From Setophaga petechia (taxonomy: Eukaryota; Chordata; Aves; Passeriformes; Parulidae), in NCBI GenBank assembly GCA_024362935.1, contig JANCRA010000007.1, forward strand, positions 16,958,003 to 17,022,002: a stretch of DNA of 64,000 bases, read 5' to 3'. The notes beneath the pieces are model-generated. The model did not search any database and was not told the DNA's origin. It worked only from the letters and a program-made list of their open reading frames with translations. The position numbers and the translations under genes were made by a program. The number at the start of each line of letters is the position of its first letter. The stretch's first letter is position 1. Below are positions 1-13,656 of this stretch, piece after piece.

Positions 1-1045
1 AATAGTGCTGTCTATGAAGTGTAGTGGAAAGTATTGCTTCCCTTTTGCTGTTTAACAAAATGAGACTGACTTATCACTAGAGATGTTATTTCCAAACTAC
101 TTTTTGAGTCCCCTACTTCATGATTCATCTCTGCCAGCTGAATGACTTAATTTTTTTCATTTTGGTTGTGTAGTTTTATTCAGAGTCCAATCAGTCCCTC
201 TTATGTGTGCTGAGAACATCTGCTTTGCTGATCTGTGTGCTGTCATAATAATACAATAATTTTTCTGTCTTTTATATTACTTCTCATACGAAGCTGAACT
301 GAGAAAATGGTGAAAGCAGCGGCACTTTTTTTTTTCCTTCTGTGCTATATTATGTTCACTGAACTCAGCAAATAGCAGAATTCCCCTTGGAGTACTGGAA
401 AACAGCCCAAACTCACTACGGTTGCGTTTTGCTCGACTGTTCTTGTAGTAGGCTTTTCTTTTTTTTTTTTCCTCTTTCTCTTTTATGGTCTGCTGAAATT
501 CTTTCTGTTGTAACTGCATTCCTGATCAATCCCATTCTCAGATAGGCATCTCTTGCCTGTTAAATTTCCCCAAATGAATATCCTGAAAAAAAAGTAAGAG
601 ATGCCATGCATAAACTGCAAATTCAAGTTGAGATTTTTTTAAACTTAAACTGGAAGTAAGATGGGCTCGTTTTTAAGCCTGTTAATGATTTAATTAATTT
701 GTGGCTTAAATTATTGTCTTAATTTAAACGAAAGTCAAGGATGACCTTAAGCCTTTGAAACTTAAGTTTGGGTTTGATTCTAGATTTCTCAGTTGCAGCT
801 GGAACAATTTAGGGCCAGACTCAAACTTGATGATTTGACTCAATAATTAGTAGCACATTTCAAACATTTTGAATGAGACCTAGGGTTAGGTCTTTATTAG
901 TTATTCCAGCATAAATATGGGAGTTCTTTCATTTCAGAAGTTTGAGCGTGTGTGATCATCCAGATGCTTGGACTTTGAGACAAGCGTTGTGGTTGATATC
1001 AGGGCAGGTCCTTCATTCTCGTTTTCCAATTTTATTCTACTCCAG

Positions 1046-1085
1046 TAATCACCTGCATCTGTCCTTGCAATAATCACCTGCATCT
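1046..1085. repeat. Short direct repeat, 15 bp, spaced 25 bp
   Basis: The 15-mer TAATCACCTGCATCT occurs at 1046-1060 and again at 1071-1085 without mismatch. This is a simple local duplication; no function is implied. Confidence 0.8.
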
Positions 1086-4000
1086 CACCTGTGACTGGCA
1101 TGTCAGCATGGCCACAAGTAGCCTGTGTTGTGGAGAGAGCCCAGCAACTGCTTTTGGATACTGGAGTTCTTCCACATGCTCTGGTTTAAGAAATTAGCAA
1201 AAGAAATTATTTCATTTTGGCATAGCTCCAGGGTACGAACAGCCCCTCTGTTCTGGTTGGGAAAACCAAGATTAAATTAAGCAGAGGGAGGTTATAGTAG
1301 ATCCAGGATAATTTAAAACCACCTTGGTTTCGGTAGATTTGGGTGAAGATGGAAACCCTGTCTCTTTCTCATGATTGACTTAAACTTTAATGCTTCCTTT
1401 AGGTATTCATCCTCTTGCTTACTAATTTATGGTCACTCTGGAAGGCCGGAGCTACATTATAAACTGTTGCACATAAAAGGCTCCCTGCTGCTGCGCCCAG
1501 GTGGAATCCCACTCTGCAGCACCCGTAAGTGCTTTCCCAGTTCTCCCATCTGTGACTTGAGATGGCTGCTAATGTCTGAGCTCATGAGGCTGAGCAGCCC
1601 TGAATACCATGACTCAGTTTTCTTTAAAGTTGACATTTAAGTGACAAAGTTTGTTATTCTGCAACTTCCTAAGGCACACAGTTCAACAGAGGCAATCATT
1701 TAGAGGAAGAGCCAGAACCCAGAGTGTGGCTAATAGCTTTTAAAGCATCTTGTAGAGAGCTTACTGCCTGCTCTGCAGGAGAGATTTCCATTGGGACTCC
1801 TTTGAAGTGACTGAATGGTCTCTCCTTATGTAAAATGCCCTCTCTATATGGCCATCATATGATGATTTACTGTCTTGCACACGTATGGTCTGTGGCCAAC
1901 AAGTGAGAGAAATAACTGCATGGAGGCATAACTGGGCACAGCAGCCTAGTCCAGCCTCCTGTGGCAGCTGAAAATGAGCTTAGGCCGTGAACTGAGGCTC
2001 ACTAAGAGGAGCAAGTTTAGTATCTAACTCTGTGTGATCTGTAGCATTTTATTTCATCTGTGTTCCTTAAACTTCCCTACCTATGAATGATAAGCAGTAA
2101 TGATATTCCATTTGTCTGTATAGTCTGGTAAGGTGTCTAGTTTTATAACACCTAGCACATTAGGGACAGGATTTGACTGGACCTTTAGGTAAGGCTGTGA
2201 TAAAAAATATTGTACTATGAAAACCTTTCAGGTAACTGCTTTATCTTTATTTATCCATATAAAAGCATATACTGAATTAAAGAACTGCTGAAAGCTTTAA
2301 TAGAGAAGAGTCATCTGTCACACAGAGCATGTCTTTTTTTCTTCTCTTCAGTCAATGAGAAATGAGAGATTTGTCTCTTATTTTTGATTGTAATTTCTGG
2401 TAATGTCTAAAGGGAGGGAAGCACAGATTTAAATATTGATGTCCCTTACTTTGCACACTGCAGTAATGTTTAGCACATGATTATGTGTTAATATAACTTT
2501 TAAAATTATTTTTAGATTTCATTAAAATCTGTTGGCTCTGTATGTGGTAGGTTCCCCGGGACCAAGAGCACATAACTCAGGCTGTCCTGTTTTGTAAGAA
2601 ATCCCAACCAGCCTTGACTTGATTAGTTTCTGAATTTCCACAATTATATATTCTGAGCAACCAAAACTTCTAGGACCCACTTAATTTTTACAGAGAATAG
2701 AGTGTGAAATCTGGGGGTTTTTTTGTCTATATCTCATAATTTTGCCAGGTTATGAGAAGCTTTTGACACTCAAATCTTTGCTAATCTGTTTTGCAGCTTG
2801 CTCTCAGACACTTCTTCAGAGTTTTTATCCTCACTCAGTGCCCTAATATGTTTTATGTGACAAAATAGAAAAAGATTTATAGGTGGTATTACTGGACTAT
2901 GATTTTTCTATGTGATGTAGAAGTGATACTTTAAACACTTCATGAAATTAATGAATTTGTTGAAGAATAGAATACATAGAAAGGCTGTCATTCATGAAGT
3001 AATAAAAAGGTATAGGTGCATTTTTCTTTCAATATATACAGTATTCTTATTCTTCCCAAATTATTCATGTCACAAAGTCACAATGGCTTGGGTAGGAGAG
3101 AAGGGGGGTTCTTAGAAGTAAAGGAATCATTAAAGATGCTTCCAGAAGTCAAATGGCAGTGGGAATCACTTAGGACCTATATTTTTCTGTGTCACACTTC
3201 CTAAATTATTTTGTGACTGGACAGACAAAGGCACACTTTCTGTTTGGGATCTGTATGGCTGCAGGTAGTGGCATTGATCAGATTCCATGATGAGGGCCAT
3301 GACTTGGATTTACAGCAATAGAACTGAGACTTGGACTAACAGCTTTTGAAATTGATCATTCTGGGTTGATACAGCAGTAAGTCTCTGCTCTTGAATCATG
3401 ATTCTGTGGTGGAATTGATATAAATGTTGTCTGGAATATTCCAGGAGAGTATGAAAAATAAATGTCAAAATCTGATTGGTTTCAGATGGAGAGACTGAGT
3501 ACTCAATACAATGATAGAAGTCCAGAGCTTTTATAGGGTATTGATTAAGTTCTTAAACATTTGACAAGGAGACCAGCAGTTTTTGTTCTTTTTTCTAATT
3601 GAGAAAATGAGATGCTGCTTTCTAGTGCAGTGATTGCAGAAGGTTGGGAGTCAAGTTTAGATTTCCTGAATTCCTTAATAAGCTCTGCATGAGTCCCCCT
3701 GAATTATCTTCAGGGAGGACATATTCCACAGAATTGTGATTACTTAGCAACTCTCTGAATTGGAACATCCTAAAAGGTTTGAAAGGGAGCATCATCAGAA
3801 AATCTGTTTTTCTAAAGGCAGGTCTGAAAGTCTTCTAAAATATGGAGGAAGAGGGGAAACTTATTCATTAATTCTCTTTGCACTTTACAGTATTATGGGG
3901 GGGCAGAATGTTGTCCATGGTAAATTCCACATGCCTCTAGGTAATGTCTTATCATTGTGTAAGCTTCTATACAATGTCTCTTGTGTCCTGCATATTTTCT

Positions 4001-5350
4001 TAATGTTGTATTGGATTTTTGTTTCTTTCTTTAATGTCTGTTTCTTATAGGGAAGAGGAAGATAGCTGTAATGTTCTCCCCATAAATCATATGCTGTGAG
4101 AGGAGATGCGTTAGTGGTTTTCTTGTGACCTGTGACTCTTAAAAATGGCAGAACTTCACTATTCTGTGCACACTAATGGGTTGTAAATAAGAAGTTGTCC
4201 AAGAATAACCATAGTTTTTAGCATGTACAAGCTTGGCAGAAAGCTTGTCTGCAGATAACACACAGCACTACTACTTTAAGTGTTGGGATGTAGGGTTTTT
4301 TGTGTTTGTGTAGCTGTTTGTTTGTTTTGTTGTTTTAAATAATACCAAAAGATTTCCTGCAGGTTTTAATGTGCTAGTCTGTATTCGAACAGCTTTGGGG
4401 GCACATTGTGTGTAGTTAAGTTTATAGACTTGTCCAAAACCTCAGATTATGACCTCCTACACAGAAATGGGAGCACATCTATCACATTTTCAGTAGCAAG
4501 GGGAAGTATGCTGTCTCAGAGCCATTTAAAATGCTTTTATTTCATATTTGCCAAGTTCTTGTATTCTCTGTAGGTTTTAACGGCTCAGACCTCTGGAAAC
4601 TCTTCCATACATGGTTAAAGTGTAACCACTGATGGCAGGGCGGGGGGAGGATGGAGGGAACAACCTAGTGAGCTGATAGAATTCTAAACAAACTTGGGCA
4701 GTTTTGTTGAGACAGAGTTTCAACCCCAAGTCCTACATATATATGCAGGGCATTTCTCAGTCATAATCATGCTGGAAGCTAGAGAAATTAAGTATCTATA
4801 TAGAGTGCATGCAGTTCGTTGATATCCAGCAAAGGTAGATAGCCTCAATGCTCCCTCCGTTCAGACCCACCTTCTTAGCCAGGATCCTTCCTGGAATCCT
4901 ATTTCTACAAGATTCCTTCAGCCTTTCTGCCTTTGTCCATCTTTTACACACAATATTGAAATAACTTGGTTAATATTATTGGTGTTTTAATGGTGGGGAA
5001 CCTTTGCATATCTATCTTGTTCTCCCCTTAAAGTAGCTTGTCATGGACAGCACTTACTGAGCAGCTTGGTAATAGGTCATCAGCACTGGATCAAATGTTG
5101 TATACCATTTCTATTTTAAAAATGTCCTTTAAAATAATTTAAAGACTTCTGTGTAACTGAGCCCTCTTCCAAGCTAGAAACGTATTGAGGGATTTGTTTT
5201 GGTCTAGTGCTCACTAATGTCAGATGAACTGAGTTGGTCTACTGTCTGTCACAAGCCTGTTGGTCTTATTGGTCAAATAATCTGCTTGTTTTGGGTGGAG
5301 TTTTCAAAAGCACACAGCAGTTATGTAAATCTATTCCTATTCAAGGTGAT

Positions 5351-5508
5351 GGAGGCCCAATTCTTCTTTCCACTAAGACTCCATTACACTGCCTGGCAGG
5401 GTCAAGATACTTGAAACTAGGCTTTTTGCCCTACCACAGGAATATAAAGGAATCCCATGGAAATGCAAATCTATGACTGACAATTTTTCCATTGACTTCA
5501 GTGGAAGA
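5351..5508. repeat. Decayed ancient amniote interspersed repeat (tentative)
   Basis: The segment begins with a GGCCCAATTCTTCT-type stretch and ends with TCCATTGACTTCAGTGGA at 5488-5505, an imperfect palindrome. Both phrases resemble an old family common in turtles, crocodilians and birds that carries 'ggcccaattctgctctc' and 'ccattgacttcagtggag' signatures. I cannot give the family name with certainty, and the middle is too diverged to align by eye. Confidence 0.45.
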
Positions 5509-8500
5509 AAGATTAAACAAACAGATTCGCTTTTAAATAATTTTAGCTTCAGCTTCTGTGTTTTTCTGCTATAAAAATAAGCCTAGTATCATGTACCTAC
5601 TTTATTTACCTACAAATGCAACAAAGCTAATGAAATGTTTGTCCAGCTGTTTGAAGATGTCCAGGGCTGCCTAAGTCCACTTGTATCATTAACTTGAACT
5701 AACCTTCTCATCAGTAAAAATTTTGTATTGTATTTTATCTCAATGAGAAATATCCTAAATTCAGGCAATTCAGTTTAGTAAGATGATGTGTTGTTCATGA
5801 ATTTAAGAGCCTCACATGTGCTGAGGACTTCTGCTGTGCAGGACTGTATCATTGCAGGAGGATGTTGGCTCTGTGTTAACCCTGCTGCAGGTCACGAGAC
5901 TCTTGGTGGGAGCCAATTTGTTTCTGTCACAACACTACAAGAACCTATCAGTTGTTAATGGTATTTTGTAACAGATTCTTGTAAAAATTCAAAATAATAT
6001 GAGGATCACTGTCTTCTAAATGTCACATGTATTTTGCAGACTGATAATGAAGCATTTTGTTACCCAGATGAACTGCCTTTTCTTCTCCTTTTGATATTCT
6101 AGAGCTCAAATTAATACGACTGTAGCTTAGGATCACATCACTCAATTTATACTACAACTGTTAGCAGGAATAAAAATATATTTTAAGTGTTATTGTTACA
6201 TGAGCTGAAATAGTTGTTGTATAAGTTCAGAGACTACAATAGTAAGCATTCAATTTAATTGGAACATACAAACATGTACTAACAGATGCCTAAAAACCCT
6301 TGCCTGAAAGAGAAATCTCTGCCTACATGAGCAACTGCCTTGCAGTCAGTGGACTTGCTTGGCTGTTTGTGTACAAAACTGCAAAATCAGATAGTAAATA
6401 AAAAATGCAGCATGGTTATTCTGTGCAAGTGTGGGGTTGCCTTGTGACACGGGGCTTTTGCCATCTCTTTAAATAGATGAGTATGGTGCAAAAAAGGTCA
6501 TGGTCTAAAATGTTACTTCAGGAAACACCTCATTCCATTTCCATTCTGTAACGTTCTCTGGATTTACATGATCAATAATGTACAACAACTTTCATGGACA
6601 TAATCTATATTTCTTTCTTTTGGTGTTGTATTTTTTATTTGTCAACATCAGAATTTGACAACAGGATCCACCAGAACAGCCTATTAAATACAGCTGATAT
6701 TGACTGTTCCTGGAGCGCAGCCTGATTTTACAGTTAGTGAAGACTGCCTTGGGTTTCTTAGCACAGGAGCACTAAAGCAGGTTGGAAATGAGTAAATCTG
6801 CACTTTTCTGGTAGCTGTGTTACTAGCTGAGAGGGGTACTTACCTTCTCTGGTGTCCAGTGCAGCATATGTTATGCAGCTTATGTTTAAATGCATTACAC
6901 TTTATTGGCTACACTATTACAATTTGTACAGCTGTCCAGACCCCCCAGTACTCTGAAGATGTTGTATGCAGAGACCATCAGTAGTTAATGACCATCCTTA
7001 GGACTATGGCTGAAGCCAGGGTGCACATTTTTTCCTCTGAGGAATATAGACCCTAACACAGCTTTTATGAGATGGGCCCTGACCTCATCTCTGTCAGAGC
7101 AGAGAGGGGTGCCAGGATTTTAGTTAGTTTGAATGCACAGCCACACAGTCCCATGGGAGCTTTGTGAAGGTGAAAGGTTGACCCTGTTATGAAACTGCTG
7201 TTTTACTATTCCAGACCTTCTGCTTTCACCAAGGAACTGTGCTGCTTGCCATTTGGTTAGTAATCCTAATGCTGCAGGATCCTGAATATTCCACCATAGC
7301 CCACATTGGTCTATATTTTAAGTACAACCGTATTTCCAGTCTGGAATCAACTCCTTTAGCTGTGACCCCAAATGTAGCTGACTTCAAATGATCTCACTGC
7401 CAACACAAACCAGAACTTTAAACCCCACACATTTAAATCTGTTACAAGCTGATGCTACCCAGCTCTGCATATTCTGTTCTGATGGGAGAAGAAACCTGTG
7501 GGGCTGTTCAGTGCCAGTTGTTCCCTTTCCTTCTGTAAAGGATTAAGTGTCTCCATGTTGCAGGGAATGAGAACAGCCCTGGCAAATGTGTGATGCTGCC
7601 TGTGTGCTGTGATCCACATGTCATGATCTTGGCTACTGCCACCCGAGGCTGTGATAGAGATTTTATTGCTGTGATTCCTAGAGGAAATTCACATCTCTGT
7701 TAAAAAACACTAGGTTTCTATGCTCTTTCCATAATGAGTAGAGAAATAAAAACACTGCCATGTGGTGATTTGTTCCAGCTTATCTGTTCTTTGTAGGACA
7801 GGATTACTTGTCCCTTCAAAGCCCTTGTTGTTCACCATTGACTACAGAGGCAACTGTCTACATGCCTGACATTTTATTAATTCCAGTTAGGTGAAGTGGA
7901 TCCTACCATTACTATTTGTCTCATGTTTGTTCATGTGAAATGTCCATCTTTAGAATCAATAGCATCTTGAATGAGGATTTATGAATGTCCTGTGTGTGTA
8001 TGTGCTGATTTGCAAGCCACACTTTGGCAACATGGGTTTTTTTGAGGATTCTTACTGTGGGAAAGCAATGAATAGCTGGTCACATTGGGAAATAGAAAGT
8101 ACTGGGTCATGAAGAGATAATGAAAACTACAGGTTTCTGCAAGATCCAAATTTTCTGAGAATTTAAAAATATTAGAATTTTTTTGTGTTACAAATGCTTT
8201 GAGTGCATATCTTCAGTGGTTACTTAGACCCGAGTGGGATTTAGCCTTTTAGCGTGTGTACAGTTGTTAATTAGGAGTTCTTCTCTGAACATATCACATA
8301 ATTGTTGAAATCTTATCATTATGAATTTTCAAAATATATAAGTATCCAGAACAAGCTGAGGTAAAGTTTAATCTATTTAGTAAGGTCCAATGGCATTTGC
8401 ATAAGGGGTGTCCTTCTTCAGAACCCCAAAACTGTAGCTGTTTACATCCTTAAAATAACAGTACTACTTAATTGTGTTCTGTGAAAGAGGTCATGGACAC

Positions 8501-10009
8501 AGATCTAAATATCTGCAGGGACAAGTTCTTGTTTTTCAGCTTTTTGTAACCTGTACCTGCTGGTATCCAAGTCATACTGTGTTTTCCTTGACACACAGAA
8601 TGTCAGGAGACCAAATTTATCATTCCATCAGGAGGGCTTGTGTTCTGTTTTTAGTAACTTATTGAGGGGGGAGGAAGAAGGAGTTGTAGTAAGATACTGT
8701 GTCCTTGTCTATTAGCAATGGTGGATTTCACTCTGTCATGTGCTGAATTACTTCACTGATGTGACCTGAGCAGTTTCCTGGTAGGGACTGTTTGGATGGA
8801 AGGTGCTTCCATGTGTGTATGATGAGTTCCTCTTCACAAGACACTGAGCAGGTAACTTGTTTCACACAGTCCAATAAAACTGTGATATAGAGGTGACTTC
8901 TGCTTGCTCCTGGACTGGCTTCAAGATCCTGTTATCCTAGAGCAGTTGTTGTGTAGAGAGTGATTCTTTCCAGAGTCATCTAATTTCTTCGTTATGTTGT
9001 TTGCATACTTGTGGAGTGTCTCTGTTGAAGGGAGTCAACACTTTGCTGTATAAGCATATTAATTAATTCCTATTATCTTTATTGTAGACGTGGAACCCCA
9101 AATCACTTTGCTTATTTAGAGAAGCAGAACCTGGAGAGGGTTTGCTGTATTATTAAGGATACTCTTTGTATTCCAGTAGTCTACTGACAATTGAGTGCTC
9201 TGTAGACACAGTTCATTGGGCTATTTGTGGTTTCCTTTGGGACTTGAGACAAAGCATCCTGCTGGTGCTTCAAATTTCTCCATTGACAGAGGGAGGAGGA
9301 CTGTTGCTTAGTCCCAGCAAGAAGGACTTTTTAGCTGAAAGTGTGAGGTTGTTGAAAGACATATGCTAGAGAAATGTATCATTTTGTTCTGACTGAAATG
9401 CAGCATTGCCCTTCCCCTTGTAATTATCTTTAAGAAGAGAGTTCTACAACTTCAGCACTTACAGCAGTTTTCTTACCCCATCTCTGTGGAAGTTCTTACT
9501 ATTTGTAACAGAATAGTTTCCATTTGTCATGACAGACTATTTCTAAGCTTTGCTCATTAGTTAGGACTGGAGTATATCACTTTATTTGTTTCTGTAGATG
9601 CTTTCATCAGAAACCAAGTCCAGATGTAGAGGGTTGGCAGTAGATCAGGCTGAACTACCAGAGGTTTTGCTGAGACTAAATAAGGCTTAAATATTTTCAT
9701 TCTGCTTCCTCTCCACTTTACTTATCATGCTGGCATTGACAGAAGCAAGGCTGCTTTCCTGAGTGCTGAGCACCCTTCTGCATTGTCAGTAAGCACTGTT
9801 AGCAGTGTTTAAAAACAAGAGACTTGTTGGTGCAAGAGAGAAACAGGGGTTTGAATAGCTAATGCTTCTTGTTTTGGCAAGCGTATTAAGATGTCAAGTG
9901 GCTCCTACAGTGGACAGGATTCTGAGACCTCAGTAGCACAGTCCTGACATTTGGAGCTGGCAGCGAGCCCTGGAGGTGACGGTGCACTCAGTCTGTTTTC
10001 ACAGTGCTT

Positions 10010-10210
10010 CTCCTCACAGGTCTATATCTGGTAATAGGCTGCCTGCCGCTGGCAATTTGCATGGCAATCCCCACTAATTGCCAACACTGTTTTCACCTGT
10101 CAGGAGCCATTCCTAATCAAGCACTGCGTCTCTGCAACTCTGGGCAATTACCATGTGTGTTACAAGATATAATAATGTATGGTCATTGGTAAACCACAGC
10201 ATTGTACTGA
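10010..10210. promoter_or_regulatory. Candidate conserved non-coding element
   Basis: This block is dense in homeodomain- and POU-type words: a perfect octamer ATTTGCAT at 10055-10062, CTAATTGCC just after it, and GGGCAATTACC near 10142. It has no repeat character and no coding signal. It resembles deeply conserved vertebrate enhancers, but conservation cannot be seen from one sequence, so this is a guess based on motif density. Confidence 0.3.
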
Positions 10211-13200
10211 CTTTTGCCTTCTGCAGCCCAAAGAATGCTGGCGGAAGGCAACTTGCTGCAAGATGCTGCAACATGGCTATTTTTCTGTGTGCAGGAGCCA
10301 AGAGTGAGCAATGGTTTACACTTGGAGTGGAGTGTGTGACAAAATACTGCCTCAAGGCTGCTGATGCCACCAAAGGGCCTCACGGTGAGGCAATTAACTT
10401 TAAGTCACCCTCTCAGAATAAAAGAGACAATGTCCAGCCCCTCAAACTAAGGTCTTGGAGCAGTGTGGGCTTTATGGAAAGTGCTGTTCTAATTTTCAGC
10501 AGCTGAGTTAGTAAAACAGCATGACTTGGCATGTAGCTATAGAAAACGTTGGGGAAGGATATTGCTTGCCAAATATGCAAAGCATTTGTGTGATTTACTT
10601 CAGCAAAGACGTGAAATACATCCTACTCAGTCTGAGCTAAGGAGGAACCCTGGGGCTAGGAAAGCACAGAGTTCTGAATGGCAAATGGAGAGTGGAAAAA
10701 TCTGTGAACTCCCAAGGAGGTGCCTATTGCCAGCCTGTGGCGGTGACAGACCTACCTCTGGATCGAGCCCTTAGGACAGTTCTCTGTGTGACACCGTGGG
10801 ATGATAAGATTTGGTAGAAGATAGTGAGCTTGGGATTCTGTTTCAGTAGAGCTTCTGCAGTGTTTGTGGGGCATGGGGTGCTGTTGGAACTTCGAACTGC
10901 TAATTAACTGCAGATACTATTTGATACCAGTATCAAATCTGTTGAATCATCTGTGTATGGACTTTGACTTCTGAAAGCTCTAAGTTAGAATTTGTCCTTT
11001 GGTTGTCTAGGGTTAGACTTCCTGAATGCTTTCCTGTGAGTTATGTCGATGATGAGAGAAAAACAGGCCAGAATACATCCAAATTTGGTTCACAGAAGTT
11101 ACTAGAGAAGAAATTGTTTGCATTGTAGAATTTTGTCTCCTTCCAGGAAATGCATGTACCAGAGACCTCAGTGAATCAGTCAGTCTTCTATGGGAGATCT
11201 CCTTCTGTACAACTGAAATAACTCACCCTGAGATGTGTAATCTAAACTGCATTAAAATCTGTTAAGTCATTCTCCTCTTCATGAAGTAGATGCAGCATTC
11301 CTCTTTGCTTCTTGCTACGTGATGGTTTCCTGATAGTGAAGCAAGAGAGGATTAATTAGTACAATGTCATGTCCATGAGAAGAGCATCACACACCCTGTG
11401 ACAGAAATGTGTGTGCATGCTGTGAATGTAAGTTATGGAAAAACTGCAGCTTCTGGACACAGATCACTCCACCTTCCGCAATCTCTAAAAAGAAACAGCA
11501 GGATCCCAGAGCATGGCTATAAGTGCACTGACACAACCTTGGTAAAGTTAGTAATGGATTATATTTCATACCAGTTCCTCAGCAGATCAACTTTCATTTC
11601 ATCAGTTCCTTCCTATTTCAAGGACCTTGATCTTATCCCTGTTAAACAAAGACATGCTGCTTTATTGCTTTTGAAATGGGGCTCAAGAATTCACTTACAT
11701 AAAAATGCCTTGAAATCAATGGATGCTTTGCCATAGAGCATGGCCATGTTCATCTCCTGCACACAGAAGGTTTATTGTCACTTCATCATCAACAAGACAA
11801 AGAGGTGTGGTAATTGCTGGCTTATGGGGCTATGGAAATCTATGGGCCTGGTTAAGACATACCTCCCGTGTGGAGGTGACTTTGGGGTGAAGCTAAGGCT
11901 CAACAGAGACTGTTCATGCAGTTGCTTCCATGGCATGCATGTACATGGATGGTCTAAGCAACTTCTAAATGTTAGAGAGACTCCTAAAACTATTCTGTTT
12001 GAACCCCACTTCAAAATACACAAGAAGTAGCTGGTTCAATAAAAGGTGGGAAATTATGATAAAGTTTTGAATTATTGTGAAAATTTATTCAGCTTCTTTT
12101 GGCATGTAATACAGCAGGAACTCTGTAACACATGTGAGCTATGAGGAATTTAGAATGAAATAGTTCTTGTAAAGTTTGAACTTGTTTCAAAAGTATCTTG
12201 CCATGAGCACACATTACAAATGACAGCATAACAGTTCATCACAGTCCCCTTCCCTGCATACGGGCCTCACAGACTTTAGCTGTCAAGAAACAAACAACTG
12301 AGCCTGTAATACTTTGTACCTCTTGATAGTGATCTTTGGAATTGGAATATCTTCCTGATTCATTCCACTCCTGTCATGATGGGAGCAGTTCTGTTTACTC
12401 CAGTTACAGGGAAATGTGGTGAAAGTGCTGGCTTATGCTAGCTGAGAACAGCAGAACGGTGCAATGGAAGTTCCCAAGATCCTGGCTTAGGAATTGGATG
12501 CTGCATGTCTTTGTTAGTGTTTGAACATCTGTTCAGTGTATAACCCCCAAGACAAGTGAGTACCTTGCTCCTTTCAGGACAAAACTAATAATGTTTGAAC
12601 AACTTGTTGAAAACGTTTTGGCCCAGCGTCACAATAGCTAGTTGAGCTGTGCTCTAATCAAGCCAAGCCCTGTCTTATCTGAATGGGTGGATAGAAGAAA
12701 ATATTTCATATATTATAGCCAAATACGAAGCAGATGAGTTACTGATCTTCTGAAACATGGGTCACTTTTACTATGAAGTCGGGTTCCAAAGGTATTTTCA
12801 GCCCTTACCATCCAGAGGAAATTGTTTGCTTGAGCCAAAGCATTCTCTGCTTTGGAATGCATGGCCAAACTCTGCTAAGCAGCCCTGTCACTAGGACAGG
12901 TAAGCTGCTTACATGGGCAGGGTCTGCTAAATTCTCAGCCAGTGTTAAAAAGAGCAGGTGTGATAGATGACAGATGTGTGAAAGGACACTTGATTCTCCA
13001 CAGCACTGAGTTGGTCTATCCAGAGAAGTTCCATGAAGTCCAGGTTAAATTTCAGTTCCTGGGTCTAAAGGAGAGGAGGCTCTGTGTAAAATCCATCAGA
13101 GTTAATAGAAAATTCATCTAATCAAGATGTGGTCTTATAAATGGCAACACTATCTGAGGCTGAAGTTTTGACTTGTATTAAATGTATAAATATTTGCAGA

Positions 13201-13646
13201 GACATCAGTATGAGTAGCTGGAATCTTATACAGCACTAAATAAGAAAGAAATTGAGTTTGATCTGAATGTCTAATGCCAAAAGAGTTACTGATGTACATC
13301 TCTCAGGTTTTAATACTTTTCTGATTTTTACATGTGGGAAAAATGGAGTAATGTCACCTCAGGACCATTTGTAAAAGCACCAGGATATTGGGTAATCTTA
13401 TCTTAGTCTTCCAAATAGTATCCCTTTTTAATTTCAAAATTCTGCAACCATATTTGACAGCTCTGTCTGTGCTATCCTGGACATCTTTACTGCTCTCATC
13501 AGGCATGTGCCTTAGTTGTGTCTTGGTGCCAGTTTGTAATTTGCCATATCTTTTTTCTCTAACTTTTTTTTTTCATGAGAAGTCTAAAGAGTTTATAGTT
13601 CATTTGGGGTTTTGTGAGGTGTCCTCATCTCTTAGATATTTAATGA

Positions 13647-13656
13647 CCATATTAGG
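13647..13656. promoter_or_regulatory. CArG box (SRF-type site)
   Basis: CCATATTAGG fits the CC(A/T)6GG consensus exactly. SRF with MRTF drives many actin-adhesion genes, so a site in the SORBS1 5' region is reasonable. A few such matches are expected by chance in 64 kb, so the evidence is weak. Confidence 0.25.

Noticed and set aside
10153..10506. 117-codon open frame overlapping the motif-rich block
   Set aside because: No recognisable family; the adjoining block looks regulatory rather than coding.
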